Counted from the stretch's first letter, positions 26,104 through 34,545 are shown. The stretch: DNA of 38,206 nt from an uncultured bacterium (GCA_949290355.1 CASERN010000010.1:1-38206), one strand, 5' to 3'. The notes: generated by a model not told the origin, from the sequence alone. A program made the numbers and translations.

Positions 26104-26454
26104 ATGGAAATAAAAAAGAGTGATTGCGAAGCTATAAATCCAGATATTGTAAAAAAAGTAATTCCTGATATGCCTGATGTTAGGGAATTATATGATTTAT
26201 CTGATTTTTTCAAAGTAATGGGCGACAGCACAAGAATAAGGTTATTATGGGCGTTGGAAGAAGCGGAAATGTGTGTGAATGATTTGGCTGTCCTTTTAGA
26301 TATGACAAAATCCGCTGTTTCTCATCAGTTAAAGATTTTAAGAACTGCCAAGCTTGTAAAATCACAAAAACGCGGGAAAAACGTATATTATGCTTTAAAT
26401 GATAATCATGTAAAAGTAATTCTTGAGATGGCATTAGACCATGTAAAAGAATAA
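26104..26454 (+). CDS. SmtB/ArsR-family zinc-responsive repressor
   Basis: 116 residues from the ATG at 26104. An in-frame start 36 bases upstream lies in the promoter -35 and is rejected. The winged helix (about 30-98) includes EMCVNDLAVLLDMTKSAVSHQLKIL, very close to cyanobacterial SmtB, and a wing QKRGKNVYYALND. The alpha-5 metal site of SmtB (Asp, His, His, Glu) is complete as Asp100, His102, His113 and Glu116, pointing to zinc. Cys57 in the HTH and Cys8 near the N-terminus could add a CadC-like site, but the second Cys of its ELCVCD motif is Asn59. It represses itself and the divergent efflux ATPase until metal binds. It stops two bases before the convergent WG-repeat gene. Confidence 0.95.
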   Translation: MEIKKSDCEAINPDIVKKVIPDMPDVRELYDLSDFFKVMGDSTRIRLLWALEEAEMCVNDLAVLLDMTKSAVSHQLKILRTAKLVKSQKRGKNVYYALNDNHVKVILEMALDHVKE

Positions 26455-26456
26455 AA

Positions 26457-27380
26457 TTACTGCATTTTTTGTTTTAATTCGTTTCTGACATCACTCAAAG
26501 GTCCGTTATTTGGAGTTCTTATATTTTGGTAATATTTTTTAGCAAAAGTAATTGGGTACATTGGAAGCCAAGTAAATTTGATAAATATATTAACAGTTTC
26601 AGCTCCTTGCGATAACATTAGTTCATCAATAGTTTCTTCATGTGCTGGAGAAATTGATGAAAATACTTTAAGCAAATAATCCGTAAAAGTAAGAGCAGAA
26701 TATCCTGAAGCAGCAACAGGATCTTTTATAAATTGTGTTACTTTGAAATTACTGTTTTTATCAATACTTGTAATATCTTCAGGCAGTGAAAATTCTGTCC
26801 CTGCAATTTGTTCTATCTCATACCATTGCCCGTTGTATTGTATTCTCATAATATTAGGTTTTGGCATATAAATATCATCAAAAACATTACTTAAAATAAT
26901 TCTACCGTTAGGGTCAGCGAGGCCGTATTTATAGTTCTGTTTGGTTAAAAACAAGCCTCCAAAAAGAATATCTATAGATGAATATTCATGAGGTAAAATA
27001 GTTTCTCCCTTTTCGTTATAAAGTGCGTAATCATTATCGTTACCTATTTTTAAATATTTACCTAATATTCTATCAACATGTCTATATTTAGGTTCTACAA
27101 GATAATTGCCATAGTTATCAATTAGACCGTATTTATTTTTCTTTTGAACAATCCAAGAAGAATTTCCTAATCTTATAAGTTTTTTATATTGCGGCTCGAC
27201 AATTATATTCCCTGACTTATCTTGCAGTCCGAATAGATTGTCTTCATTACTGAATACAGTTAAATCACTCATTGAAATTGTTGTAGATATTGTCTTTTGT
27301 GTTTGTTGATCATTTTCTGATGCAATAGCGCAACTGCTTAATATTAAAGATAGGAATATAAATATAAAAATTTTCTTCAT
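26457..27380 (-). CDS. WG-repeat lipoprotein
   Basis: 307 residues from MKK at 27380, preferred because an extended -10 ends seven bases before this ATG; an ATG two codons upstream is possible. The signal peptide ends LILSSC, a good lipobox, so the protein is probably lipid-anchored at Cys17. Four WG-type repeats follow at about 50-170: LFGLQDKSGNIIVEPQY, KYGLIDNYGNYLVEPKY, DYALYNEKGETILPHEY and KYGLADPNGRIIL. Such repeats form beta-propeller-like or solenoid binding modules of unknown partner. The C-terminal half is unique, with aromatic TWLPMYPITFAKKYYQ. It diverges from the AsmA-like gene, suggesting an envelope function. Confidence 0.88.
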   Translation of the reverse strand: MKKIFIFIFLSLILSSCAIASENDQQTQKTISTTISMSDLTVFSNEDNLFGLQDKSGNIIVEPQYKKLIRLGNSSWIVQKKNKYGLIDNYGNYLVEPKYRHVDRILGKYLKIGNDNDYALYNEKGETILPHEYSSIDILFGGLFLTKQNYKYGLADPNGRIILSNVFDDIYMPKPNIMRIQYNGQWYEIEQIAGTEFSLPEDITSIDKNSNFKVTQFIKDPVAASGYSALTFTDYLLKVFSSISPAHEETIDELMLSQGAETVNIFIKFTWLPMYPITFAKKYYQNIRTPNNGPLSDVRNELKQKMQ

Positions 27381-27386
27381 AATCAT

Positions 27387-27395
27387 ATAATAACA
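27387..27395 (-). promoter_or_regulatory. extended -10 of the WG-repeat lipoprotein gene, leaderless geometry
   Basis: Minus-strand TGTTATTAT ends seven bases before the A of the ATG at 27380. No Shine-Dalgarno and no good -35 are visible. Confidence 0.45.
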
Positions 27396-27407
27396 TAAAA
27401 TAATTCA

Positions 27408-27416
27408 TGATATAAT
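27408..27416 (+). promoter_or_regulatory. extended -10 of the AsmA-like gene
   Basis: TGATATAAT ends ten bases before the ATG at 27426, leaving a leader of about three bases before that codon, or nine before the second ATG, which has AGGA five bases upstream. Confidence 0.5.
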
Positions 27417-27425
27417 TCTTATAGG

Positions 27426-30233
27426 ATGATTATGTTAAATTTTGATAAACGGACAAAAATAGTTATTTCATTGGTTGTGTTAGCTTCTTTGTTGGCTGCA
27501 TCTCCATTTGTGATTTATTTAAAGGTATTACCATATGCTGTATCAAATGAGCATGTTATAAATTTTGTAGAAAAAAGCCTTGATAAGTATGCTGGATTGA
27601 AGTTAGATATTAAAAAGCCTGTTTTAAAAACAGAGTTATCTCCTGTAATTTCTTTTAAAGTAGATGAATTATCATTAATGAATAATAAAAATTCTTTATT
27701 ATTAGCTGTTGATAATTTTGATACTACTATATCTTTTAAGGAAATATTAAATAAAAATATAATTATAAAAAAGTTAGGTGCTGATTATATTTTTTCAGAT
27801 ATTAACGGACTTATGGCTCTTGTGCCTAAACAAAAAGAAGAAAAGAAAAAACAAGAATGTGAGTGGAATTTTGATTTCTTCGATTCTCTTTTATATGTAA
27901 AAAAATCCCTGTTTTTATATAAAGTAGAACCAAATACTTATGTTTCTTTAAATGCTGATAATATTGAAATAGATAATTCCAAGAAAGATTTTAGATATAT
28001 TCATTTTAATATAACTTCTGATATAAAGAAATTAGGTAAAAACCTCCACATAAATATTGCTGATAGAAATTCGGTATATATAAAAAATAAAGCTTTGTAT
28101 ATTGAAAAATGTATGCTTATCGTAAATAATTCAAAGATTTATTTTAATGGTTATGCTGCAAGAAAGAAAAATTCTTATTTAGAAATATTTACAGACAAAA
28201 TTTTAGTTTCTGATGTATTGGAATTAATTGATTCGAATATTATTGAGAATAATTTAAATGAACCTTTAGCGTTTTTTAAGGATTTAAAAGGTGATTTTAA
28301 TTTTAATATTAAACTTACTAAAAAGGATTTGAATGGTATTGTTAATTTGAATAGAATATCTTGTAAGCTTATTCCTGTTGATAATATTCCTTTGATGCTT
28401 GAAAAAGGCAAAATCGTTATGAATAAAAACGATATAGTTATCAAAGATTTTGTTGGTTATTATAATAATAAAAAAGAGAATAAAATAGAGATGGAAGGTA
28501 CAGTAAAAGATTACCTGAAATCAATTGATACAAATTTAGTTACACGAGCAGTTGTAACAAATGATTTTGCCAAAAATCAATTTTCAAATATGGTAGGAAT
28601 ACCAATTACATTAATTGGCGGTTCTACAAAGACAAGATTGGATATTAAAGCAATAAATAACAAAATAGATTTAGTTTGGTTGTTCGGATTAAAATCCGGT
28701 CAGGATATTTTAATAGATGGAGCTTCTTTAACTCCTGCGAATTACAGAAGAATGCTTAAGGCAGATATGCATTATGAAGGAACATTATTTGATATAAAAT
28801 CAATTGATTATTATATTGCCCCTGAAAATATGCCAAATGAGAAAAAGAAAAAAATTCAACCTGTAGTAAAAATTGCGGGGAAACTTGATTTATCAACTCC
28901 GATTCCAAATGTATTAAATCTGGGTTTTGATATTCCACGCCCATTGCCTAGTGAATTTTTGAATGTTTTAATAGGTCAAAAAATGTTCAAAAAAGGTACT
29001 ATTGCTGGTGATATGGAAATGATTAATACTGGAAAATATCCGGTATTAAACGGGACTTTGACAATGGATGGAGTAAGAATTCCATCTCAAAGAATTTCCT
29101 TAAAACATGGTGAAATGAAGGCTGATAAGGGAATTTTAAAGTTATCTGCAAATGGGAAATACAGACGTTCAAATTATGATTTTGACGGAAGTTTGATAAA
29201 TGAAATAAAATTCCCGATAGTAGTAAAAGATGTAAATTTAATTATAGATGATGTTGATGTTGAGAAATTTATAGCTTCTGCTAATAATCAGAAAAGTGCA
29301 GAAATTACATCGGAAAAATTCGATGTAACTCCATCTGGTGAAGCAAAAGATGATGATGATAATACTCCAACATTTGATATTGGTAATTTTATTGTTGAAA
29401 ATTGTGTTTTACATATTTTAAACGGTTCATATAAAGATATTAAATTCGCAGACGTAAAAGCTACATTATCATTGGATAAACATAGCATATTCAATATGTA
29501 TTCAAACAGATTTGAAATTGCAGAGGGGCATTCTTCTGCAAAAATTAATTGTGATTTAAAAAAACACAAATATAATTTAGTATTAGGAATAAAGGATGTA
29601 AACTCTGATTTAATGGCAACGACATTGTTAGCTTTGAAAAAAGAAATTACAGGCAAAGCTAGTGGAATTATTTCTTTGAATACTGATGATTCTTTGAAGT
29701 TGAACGGTTCTATTAAATTTATGGTGAAAAATGGTACTATTCAAAAAGTAGGGTTAGTAGAATATATTTTGAAATTTGCTGCTTTGTTTAGAAATCCTCT
29801 TGCAATGATCAGTCCATCGACTTTTTCTGATTTAGTAAATGTACCTGAAGGAAATTTTGATTTAATCAATGGTGATTTACAAATTAAAAATAATGTAATC
29901 GAAAAAATGATGATAAAATCATCTGCTCCTCAATTGAGTTCATTTATAGTAGGCAGCTACGATCTTGAAACGAGAGATGCTACTTTAAGAATTTATACAA
30001 AATTCAGTAATAGAAATAAAGGTTTTGCAGGCTTTTTGCGAAATATTTCTTTGAATAGTCTTGCAAATAGAATTCCTTTGAGTAATAGAAATGACAGCAA
30101 TTATTATGCTGCAGAAATATCTCAACTCCCCCCTATAGATGCTGATGAAAATGATTGTCAGATATTCTTGACTAAAGTGGATGGAGATGTTGAACATAAT
30201 AACTTTATTTCATCATTGAAAAAGATTAAATAA
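27426..30233 (+). CDS. AsmA/TamB-like envelope protein
   Basis: 935 residues. One N-terminal membrane anchor (about 10-33, TKIVISLVVLASLLAASPFVIYL) is followed by a very long periplasmic region of beta-rich repeats, typical of the AsmA-like clan. AsmA features include LDIKKPVLKTELSPVISFKVDELSLMN after the anchor and LGADYIFSDINGLMALVP. The C-terminal AsmA-like block (about 740-870) has DLMATTLLALKKEITGKASGIISL and NGSIKFMVKNGTI, and ends LRIYTKFSNRNKG. Family members bridge the inner and outer membranes and are linked to phospholipid transport or outer-membrane assembly. A second start at codon 3 has a better ribosome site. The gene ends three bases from the convergent tspO-like gene. Confidence 0.87.
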   Translation: MIMLNFDKRTKIVISLVVLASLLAASPFVIYLKVLPYAVSNEHVINFVEKSLDKYAGLKLDIKKPVLKTELSPVISFKVDELSLMNNKNSLLLAVDNFDTTISFKEILNKNIIIKKLGADYIFSDINGLMALVPKQKEEKKKQECEWNFDFFDSLLYVKKSLFLYKVEPNTYVSLNADNIEIDNSKKDFRYIHFNITSDIKKLGKNLHINIADRNSVYIKNKALYIEKCMLIVNNSKIYFNGYAARKKNSYLEIFTDKILVSDVLELIDSNIIENNLNEPLAFFKDLKGDFNFNIKLTKKDLNGIVNLNRISCKLIPVDNIPLMLEKGKIVMNKNDIVIKDFVGYYNNKKENKIEMEGTVKDYLKSIDTNLVTRAVVTNDFAKNQFSNMVGIPITLIGGSTKTRLDIKAINNKIDLVWLFGLKSGQDILIDGASLTPANYRRMLKADMHYEGTLFDIKSIDYYIAPENMPNEKKKKIQPVVKIAGKLDLSTPIPNVLNLGFDIPRPLPSEFLNVLIGQKMFKKGTIAGDMEMINTGKYPVLNGTLTMDGVRIPSQRISLKHGEMKADKGILKLSANGKYRRSNYDFDGSLINEIKFPIVVKDVNLIIDDVDVEKFIASANNQKSAEITSEKFDVTPSGEAKDDDDNTPTFDIGNFIVENCVLHILNGSYKDIKFADVKATLSLDKHSIFNMYSNRFEIAEGHSSAKINCDLKKHKYNLVLGIKDVNSDLMATTLLALKKEITGKASGIISLNTDDSLKLNGSIKFMVKNGTIQKVGLVEYILKFAALFRNPLAMISPSTFSDLVNVPEGNFDLINGDLQIKNNVIEKMMIKSSAPQLSSFIVGSYDLETRDATLRIYTKFSNRNKGFAGFLRNISLNSLANRIPLSNRNDSNYYAAEISQLPPIDADENDCQIFLTKVDGDVEHNNFISSLKKIK

Positions 30234-30236
30234 TTC

Positions 30237-30623
30237 TTAGTTAAGTATCATTAATTCAAAGTTTAAAAATGTGGCAAAGCATACCCATAAAAGATATGGG
30301 ACAAGTAAAAGTGATGCAATTTTTGAAATTTTATAAAAAGATAATACAGTCAATAATATAAAAATTAATAAAATTATTATTATGACAAAACTCAATTCAA
30401 TATTTTGCATGTAGAAAAAAGCAGGACTCCAGCAAAAATTGAGTAGTAATTGTATTAAAAAAAGGCTTATGCCTGTTTTTTTATTTTTTTCAGTTTTAGT
30501 AAACATAAATATACTAAAAGAAATAAAAATTAGGGTGTACATAAATGCCCAAACAGGTCCAAAAATTTCTGCAGGCGGATTCCATACCGGTTTATTTAAT
30601 GTATTATACCAATTTAAGTCCAT
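30237..30623 (-). CDS. TspO/MBR-family membrane protein lacking the first helix
   Basis: 128 residues against the usual 150-160. It starts MDLNWYNTLNKPVWNPPAEIFGPVW, which is the loop after helix 1 in other TspO proteins, so the first transmembrane helix is missing. The rest is normal: four hydrophobic helices, with QLLLNFCWSPAFF in the family's third helix and VPYLLWVCFATFLNFELMILN at the end, including the Trp/Phe residues that line the porphyrin and cholesterol-type ligand pocket. An in-frame stop lies one codon above the ATG, so no longer form exists. No Shine-Dalgarno is close. TspO proteins bind or photodegrade tetrapyrroles; whether this short form folds is uncertain. Confidence 0.85.
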   Translation of the reverse strand: MDLNWYNTLNKPVWNPPAEIFGPVWAFMYTLIFISFSIFMFTKTEKNKKTGISLFLIQLLLNFCWSPAFFYMQNIELSFVIIIILLIFILLTVLSFYKISKIASLLLVPYLLWVCFATFLNFELMILN

Positions 30624-30668
30624 AATTTATTATTTTTATTATTCCTAAGTTTTTCATTAGTAGTATTG

Positions 30669-31271
30669 CTAAATTAGTTTAATAATACTTTGGGCTATTT
30701 TTTTATGTTCATTTTTTTCATAATGCAGACCGTCAATTTTAGATGTATTTGCAACTGTATTTAAATCAAGAAATTTGCATCCGTATTTTTCTGCAATTTT
30801 TTTATAAATTGGTGTAATTTGTTTTGACTTATTAATTGAGTTTTTATCAAACATGAATCGGAAATTACTGGTTAAAATATTCTCATTAATATGAGAAGGG
30901 GAAAGGATAATTATGCTGCCAGATGGTAGTTTATTTTTTATCATAAAAACAATTTTGTCTATTCCTTTTTCAAAATCTGTTAAAGTTGGATTATAAAATT
31001 TTTGTAAATCATTTATTCCGAGAGCTAATATTATTAAATTGTAATAATTTTCTAGATACTTAGGTAAAATTTTATATCCCGTAAATATATCGCCATCCAT
31101 ATTATCTGAAAAAGCTGTCCTATTATTGCATCCAGCTTCAGTTATTTCATATTTTTCAGAACAAAAATTTTGTAAAATTCCTGTCCAACGTGAATTCCTT
31201 TCGTATCTTTCCCCGTTATGAGGGTTGTAGCCGTATGTATTACTGTCCCCAAAACACAAAATTTTTTTCAT
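30669..31271 (-). CDS. SGNH/GDSL-family hydrolase
   Basis: 200 residues, no signal peptide. Block I is CFGDSNTYGYNP with the nucleophile Ser9. The block II Gly is in EAGCNNRT, block III is LALGINDLQ (Asn), and block V is SKIDGLHYEKNEH, with the catalytic Asp and His at about 181 and 184. The RYERNSRWTGILQ segment after block I is typical of the arylesterase-like branch that acts on small acyl esters or acetylated sugars. A cytoplasmic esterase is expected; the substrate is unknown. An extended -10 ends seven bases before the ATG and no ribosome site exists, predicting a leaderless message. Confidence 0.92.
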   Translation of the reverse strand: MKKILCFGDSNTYGYNPHNGERYERNSRWTGILQNFCSEKYEITEAGCNNRTAFSDNMDGDIFTGYKILPKYLENYYNLIILALGINDLQKFYNPTLTDFEKGIDKIVFMIKNKLPSGSIIILSPSHINENILTSNFRFMFDKNSINKSKQITPIYKKIAEKYGCKFLDLNTVANTSKIDGLHYEKNEHKKIAQSIIKLI

Positions 31272-31277
31272 AAATTA

Positions 31278-31286
31278 ACTATAACA
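31278..31286 (-). promoter_or_regulatory. extended -10 of the SGNH hydrolase gene, leaderless geometry
   Basis: Minus-strand TGTTATAGT ends seven bases before the A of the ATG at 31271, so transcription should start at the start codon. Confidence 0.5.
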
Positions 31287-31324
31287 TATTTATGAAAAAA
31301 TATTAAGTTTATATTTTTTAGGGG

Positions 31325-31355
31325 TTGACTGATAGCTAACTCTCAATTGTATTAT
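31325..31355 (+). promoter_or_regulatory. promoter of the flavoprotein-DXS-CMD-cupin operon
   Basis: TTGACT (31325-31330) and TATTAT (31350-31355) with a long 19-base spacer. The spacer contains the near-palindrome TGATAGCTAACTCTCA (31330-31345), a candidate operator. Confidence 0.45.
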
Positions 31356-31377
31356 ATGAATATATAAGGAGGAAGAT

Positions 31378-31920
31378 ATGAACAAAAAAGTTTTAATAAT
31401 ATCAGCTAGTCCAAGAAAGGGCGGGAATTCAGATACATTATGTGATGAATTCTTAAAAGGAGCTAGAGACGCAGGTAATGATTGTGAAAAAATCTTTTTA
31501 AAAGATAAAAAAATAAATTATTGTACAGGCTGTGGTTTGTGTAATACAAATAATTATACTGCTTGTTCTCAAAAAGATGATATGGAAGAAATCCTAAATA
31601 AGGTAATTTTATCTGATGTTTTGGTTCTATCTACTCCTGTATATTTTTATACAATGAATGGTCAGCTGAAAACTTTTATAGATAGATGTTGTGCAAGATA
31701 TACTCATATTGCGAATAAAGATATATATTTTATTGCTACTGCGGCAGATGGAAGACCACAGGCTTTAGAAAGAACATTTGAAGGACTCAGAGGATTTACA
31801 GCTTGTCTTGATAATGTTAGAGAAGCCGGAATTATTTGTGGCGCAGGTGTTTGGGATAAGAACGATGTAAAAAATACAAAATTATTGGTGCAGGCTTATA
31901 ATATGGGTAAAAATGTATAA
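31378..31920 (+). CDS. iron-sulfur flavoprotein (flavodoxin-fold NAD(P)H-dependent reductase)
   Basis: 180 residues. The FMN phosphate loop is SASPRKGGNSDTL near residues 9-21, and STPVYFYTMNGQLKTFIDRC is the flavin-ring block. Cys49-x2-Cys52-x2-Cys55-x7-Cys63 (YCTGCGLCNTNNYTAC) can hold a 4Fe-4S cluster, as in Isf-type proteins. AAGGAGG precedes the ATG. It is the first gene of an operon with a DXS-like TPP enzyme, an exported CMD protein and an exported cupin; it may supply reducing equivalents or detoxify electrophiles there. It is related to the protein at 23487 but shorter, and the two are not tandem copies. Confidence 0.9.
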   Translation: MNKKVLIISASPRKGGNSDTLCDEFLKGARDAGNDCEKIFLKDKKINYCTGCGLCNTNNYTACSQKDDMEEILNKVILSDVLVLSTPVYFYTMNGQLKTFIDRCCARYTHIANKDIYFIATAADGRPQALERTFEGLRGFTACLDNVREAGIICGAGVWDKNDVKNTKLLVQAYNMGKNV

Positions 31921-31922
31921 CC

Positions 31923-31937
31923 TGATAGTAACTATCA
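31923..31937 (+). promoter_or_regulatory. second copy of the TGATAG palindrome
   Basis: TGATAGTAACTATCA has perfect 6-bp arms around TAA. It lies between the flavoprotein and DXS-like genes and closely resembles the element at 31330-31345. It could be an internal operator or simply an RNA hairpin. Confidence 0.4.
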
Positions 31938-31959
31938 AGATAATAAAGGAGAGAAATAT

Positions 31960-33708
31960 ATGATTTTAGATAAAGTAAATTTCCCGAAGGATTTAAAAAA
32001 TTTAACTATAGATGAGATGAATACTTTATCAGATGAGATGAGGTGTTTGATAATAAAAAAAGTAAATGTAACTGGCGGACATATGGGGCCAAATTTAGGT
32101 ATAATAGAGGCAACCATTGCAATGCATTATGTATTCAATTCTCCTGTTGATAAGTTTGTATTTGATGTATCTCATCAGTGTTATCCTCATAAAATTTTGA
32201 CAGGAAGAAAAGAAGGTTTTACCGACCCTGACAAGTATTTAAAATATACTGGTTATACAGCTCCTGAAGAGAGTGAATATGATATTTTTAAAGTAGGGCA
32301 TACATCAACATCTGTAAGTTTAGCAACAGGACTTGCTAAGGCAAGGGATTTAAAAAATGAGAAATATAATGTTGTAGCACTAATTGGAGATGGCTCATTG
32401 AGTGGTGGTGAAGCTTTTGAAGGTTTTGATAATGCTGCTGATTTAAATAGTAATATTATAGTTGTAGTTAATGATAATGATATGTCTATAGCTGAAAATC
32501 ATGGCGGTTTGTATAGAAATTTAAAACTTTTAAAAGAAACAAAAGGAAAAGCTGAATGTAATTACTTTAAATCTTTAGGTTTTGACTATTTATATGTCGA
32601 AGATGGTAATAATATAGAACAATTGATTAATGCATTTAAGCAGGTAAAAGATATTGATCATCCGGTAGTTGTACATATTCATACCATAAAAGGACATGGT
32701 TTGCCTGTAGCAGAAGAGCAAAAAGAAGCCTTCCATTGGATTTTACCAGGGACATTGGATGAAGTAACAGAAGCAAAAGAGTTTGTGGAAGATTATAATA
32801 GTGTAACAAATGAATTTATAATGAAAAAAGCAAAAGAGGATTCTTCATTAATTGTGATAAATCCTGCAACTCCCGGAGTTCATGGTTTCAGCCCTGAATT
32901 TAGAAAAAAATTAGGTAAGCAATACACTGATGTGGGTATTGCAGAAGAACATGCAATAGCTTATTCTTCTGCATTAGCAAAAGCAGGAGCAAAACCAATT
33001 CTTGCTATTATGACCTCTTTTGTTCAAAGGACTTATGATCAGTTATCTCAAGACTTGTGTTTAAATAACTCTCCTTTGACAATGTTGGTATACTGGGGAG
33101 GATTATCAAATGGTGATGCAACTCATTTAGGCTCTTTTGATATTCCATTAATATCAAATATTCCGAATATGGTCTATCTTGCACCTACAAATAAAGAAGA
33201 ATATTTAGCGATGTTAGAATATTCATATTCCCAAAATGAACGTCCTGTTGCAATAAGAGTTCCTAATATCCCGCTTGAATCAACAGGAGTAAAAGATGAT
33301 ACCGACTATTCAATTTTAAATAAATTTAAAGTTGTTAAAAGAGGAAAAAAAGTTGCAATTTTGGGGTTGGGTAATTTCTTAAATCTCGCAAAAGATGTTA
33401 GTTCCGAAATTAAAACAAAGCTTGATATAGATGCTACATTAATAAATCCTGTTTATATGACAGGATTGGATGAAGAACTCCTTGATAGTCTGAAAAAAGA
33501 TCATGATATTGTAATAACTCTTGAAGATGGAATTTTAGATGGCGGTTTTGGAGAAAAAATAGCAAGATATTACGGTAATTCTGATATGAAAGTATTGAAT
33601 TTCGGAGGGAAAAAGGAATTTACCGATAGAGTTCCTATTGAAGAGTTATATACTCGTTATCATTTAACAAAGGAGCTTATTTTAGATGATGTTAAAAAAA
33701 TATTGTAA
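31960..33708 (+). CDS. DXS-like thiamine-diphosphate enzyme (divergent)
   Basis: 582 residues, organised as 1-deoxy-D-xylulose-5-phosphate synthase: a TPP-binding domain with GGHMGPNLG (His41) and GDGSLSGGEAFEGFDNA...NDND (143-174), a pyrimidine domain with GIAEEHA (catalytic Glu329) and SFVQRTYDQ, and a C-terminal transketolase domain. Genuine DXS has about 620 residues and the block DRAGLVGADGPTHQG. Here it reads YWGGLSNGDATHLG, so the Arg that helps bind glyceraldehyde 3-phosphate is Trp379. The Asp and His of that block are kept. It may be a second-type DXS or a transketolase-like enzyme with another acceptor. AAAGGAGAG precedes the ATG. Its end overlaps the next gene by 23 bases. Confidence 0.85.
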   Translation: MILDKVNFPKDLKNLTIDEMNTLSDEMRCLIIKKVNVTGGHMGPNLGIIEATIAMHYVFNSPVDKFVFDVSHQCYPHKILTGRKEGFTDPDKYLKYTGYTAPEESEYDIFKVGHTSTSVSLATGLAKARDLKNEKYNVVALIGDGSLSGGEAFEGFDNAADLNSNIIVVVNDNDMSIAENHGGLYRNLKLLKETKGKAECNYFKSLGFDYLYVEDGNNIEQLINAFKQVKDIDHPVVVHIHTIKGHGLPVAEEQKEAFHWILPGTLDEVTEAKEFVEDYNSVTNEFIMKKAKEDSSLIVINPATPGVHGFSPEFRKKLGKQYTDVGIAEEHAIAYSSALAKAGAKPILAIMTSFVQRTYDQLSQDLCLNNSPLTMLVYWGGLSNGDATHLGSFDIPLISNIPNMVYLAPTNKEEYLAMLEYSYSQNERPVAIRVPNIPLESTGVKDDTDYSILNKFKVVKRGKKVAILGLGNFLNLAKDVSSEIKTKLDIDATLINPVYMTGLDEELLDSLKKDHDIVITLEDGILDGGFGEKIARYYGNSDMKVLNFGGKKEFTDRVPIEELYTRYHLTKELILDDVKKIL

Positions 33709-34522
33709 AAAAATAATATTGATGTTAATTGCTGCAATATTATTTTGCAATATTGCACAAGCAGGAGAGGTTAATATGACAAGAACAGAAATTTGCAAGA
33801 AAAATTATAAAATATTGTTTGGAGGTGAAGCTTTAACTCAAGCAGGTAACGATTCAGAGATGATGGCAATTTTGCAAAAATACATTTTTGGTGAAATTTT
33901 CACAATTGGTGAATTGGATATAAAAACTCGAGAAATGCTTACAGTAATGTCTTTGGCCACCCAACAAACATTACCGCAGTTAAAAGCCCATATTAATGCA
34001 GCTTTGAATGTTGGTGTTACACCGGTGGAATTGAGAGAAGCTATTTACCAGTGTGCTCCATTTATTGGTTTCCCAAAAACTTTGAATGCATTAAATGTTT
34101 TAAATGAAGTGTTTAAAGAAAGAGGAATCAAAACTCCTTTGAATTCCCAAATTACTGTTAACGAGGACGATAGGTATGAAAAAGGTTTGGCTCTTCAGTC
34201 TCCAATATATGGTGATGAAATAAAACAATCTCTTACAAATCTTCCTGATAATATGGGTGATGATGTTGCAAGATTATTAACGGAAGTTTGTTTTGGGGAT
34301 TTTTATACCAGAGGCGGGCTTGATCTAAAGACAAGAGAATTACTTGCTTTGAGTGTGCTTGTAACTTTAGGAGATGAAAGCACTATTCGTAGTCATATAA
34401 AAGGGAATTTAAAAGTCGGAAATTCTAAAGAGGTAATAGCTGCTTCTATAATCCAATGCATGCCTTATGTAGGTTTCCCAAGTGCATTGAAAGCTCTAAA
34501 GATACTTAAAGAATTTAAATAG
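33686..34522 (+). CDS. exported double carboxymuconolactone-decarboxylase-domain protein
   Basis: 278 residues. A signal peptide (MMLKKYCKKIILMLIAAILFCNIAQA) precedes two CMD/AhpD-like domains (about 45-140 and 170-278). Each has LDIKTREML or LDLKTRELL, a HI(N/K) helix, and a C-terminal QCAPFIGFPKTLNAL or QCMPYVGFPSALKAL. The CxxC of AhpD peroxidases is absent, so it is not a thiol peroxidase; a lactone or hydroperoxide-related role is guessed only from the family. AGGAG (33671) serves the start at 33686, but AGGAGAGG before an ATG at 33776 could make a cytoplasmic form without the signal. Followed 23 bases later by a cupin, a common pairing. Confidence 0.9.
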   Translation: MMLKKYCKKIILMLIAAILFCNIAQAGEVNMTRTEICKKNYKILFGGEALTQAGNDSEMMAILQKYIFGEIFTIGELDIKTREMLTVMSLATQQTLPQLKAHINAALNVGVTPVELREAIYQCAPFIGFPKTLNALNVLNEVFKERGIKTPLNSQITVNEDDRYEKGLALQSPIYGDEIKQSLTNLPDNMGDDVARLLTEVCFGDFYTRGGLDLKTRELLALSVLVTLGDESTIRSHIKGNLKVGNSKEVIAASIIQCMPYVGFPSALKALKILKEFK

Positions 34523-34545
34523 AATATATTAAAGGATATATTAAT

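Noticed and set aside
30284-30300. CCCATA/TATGGG hairpin in the TspO gene as a terminator for the AsmA-like gene
   Set aside because: The stem is only six base pairs and is followed by ACAAGT, not T residues.
30624-30668. Upstream ATG (MKNLGIIKIINYG...) as a frameshifted first helix of TspO
   Set aside because: It encodes only about 17 residues without a TspO-like helix 1 sequence, so it does not explain the missing helix.
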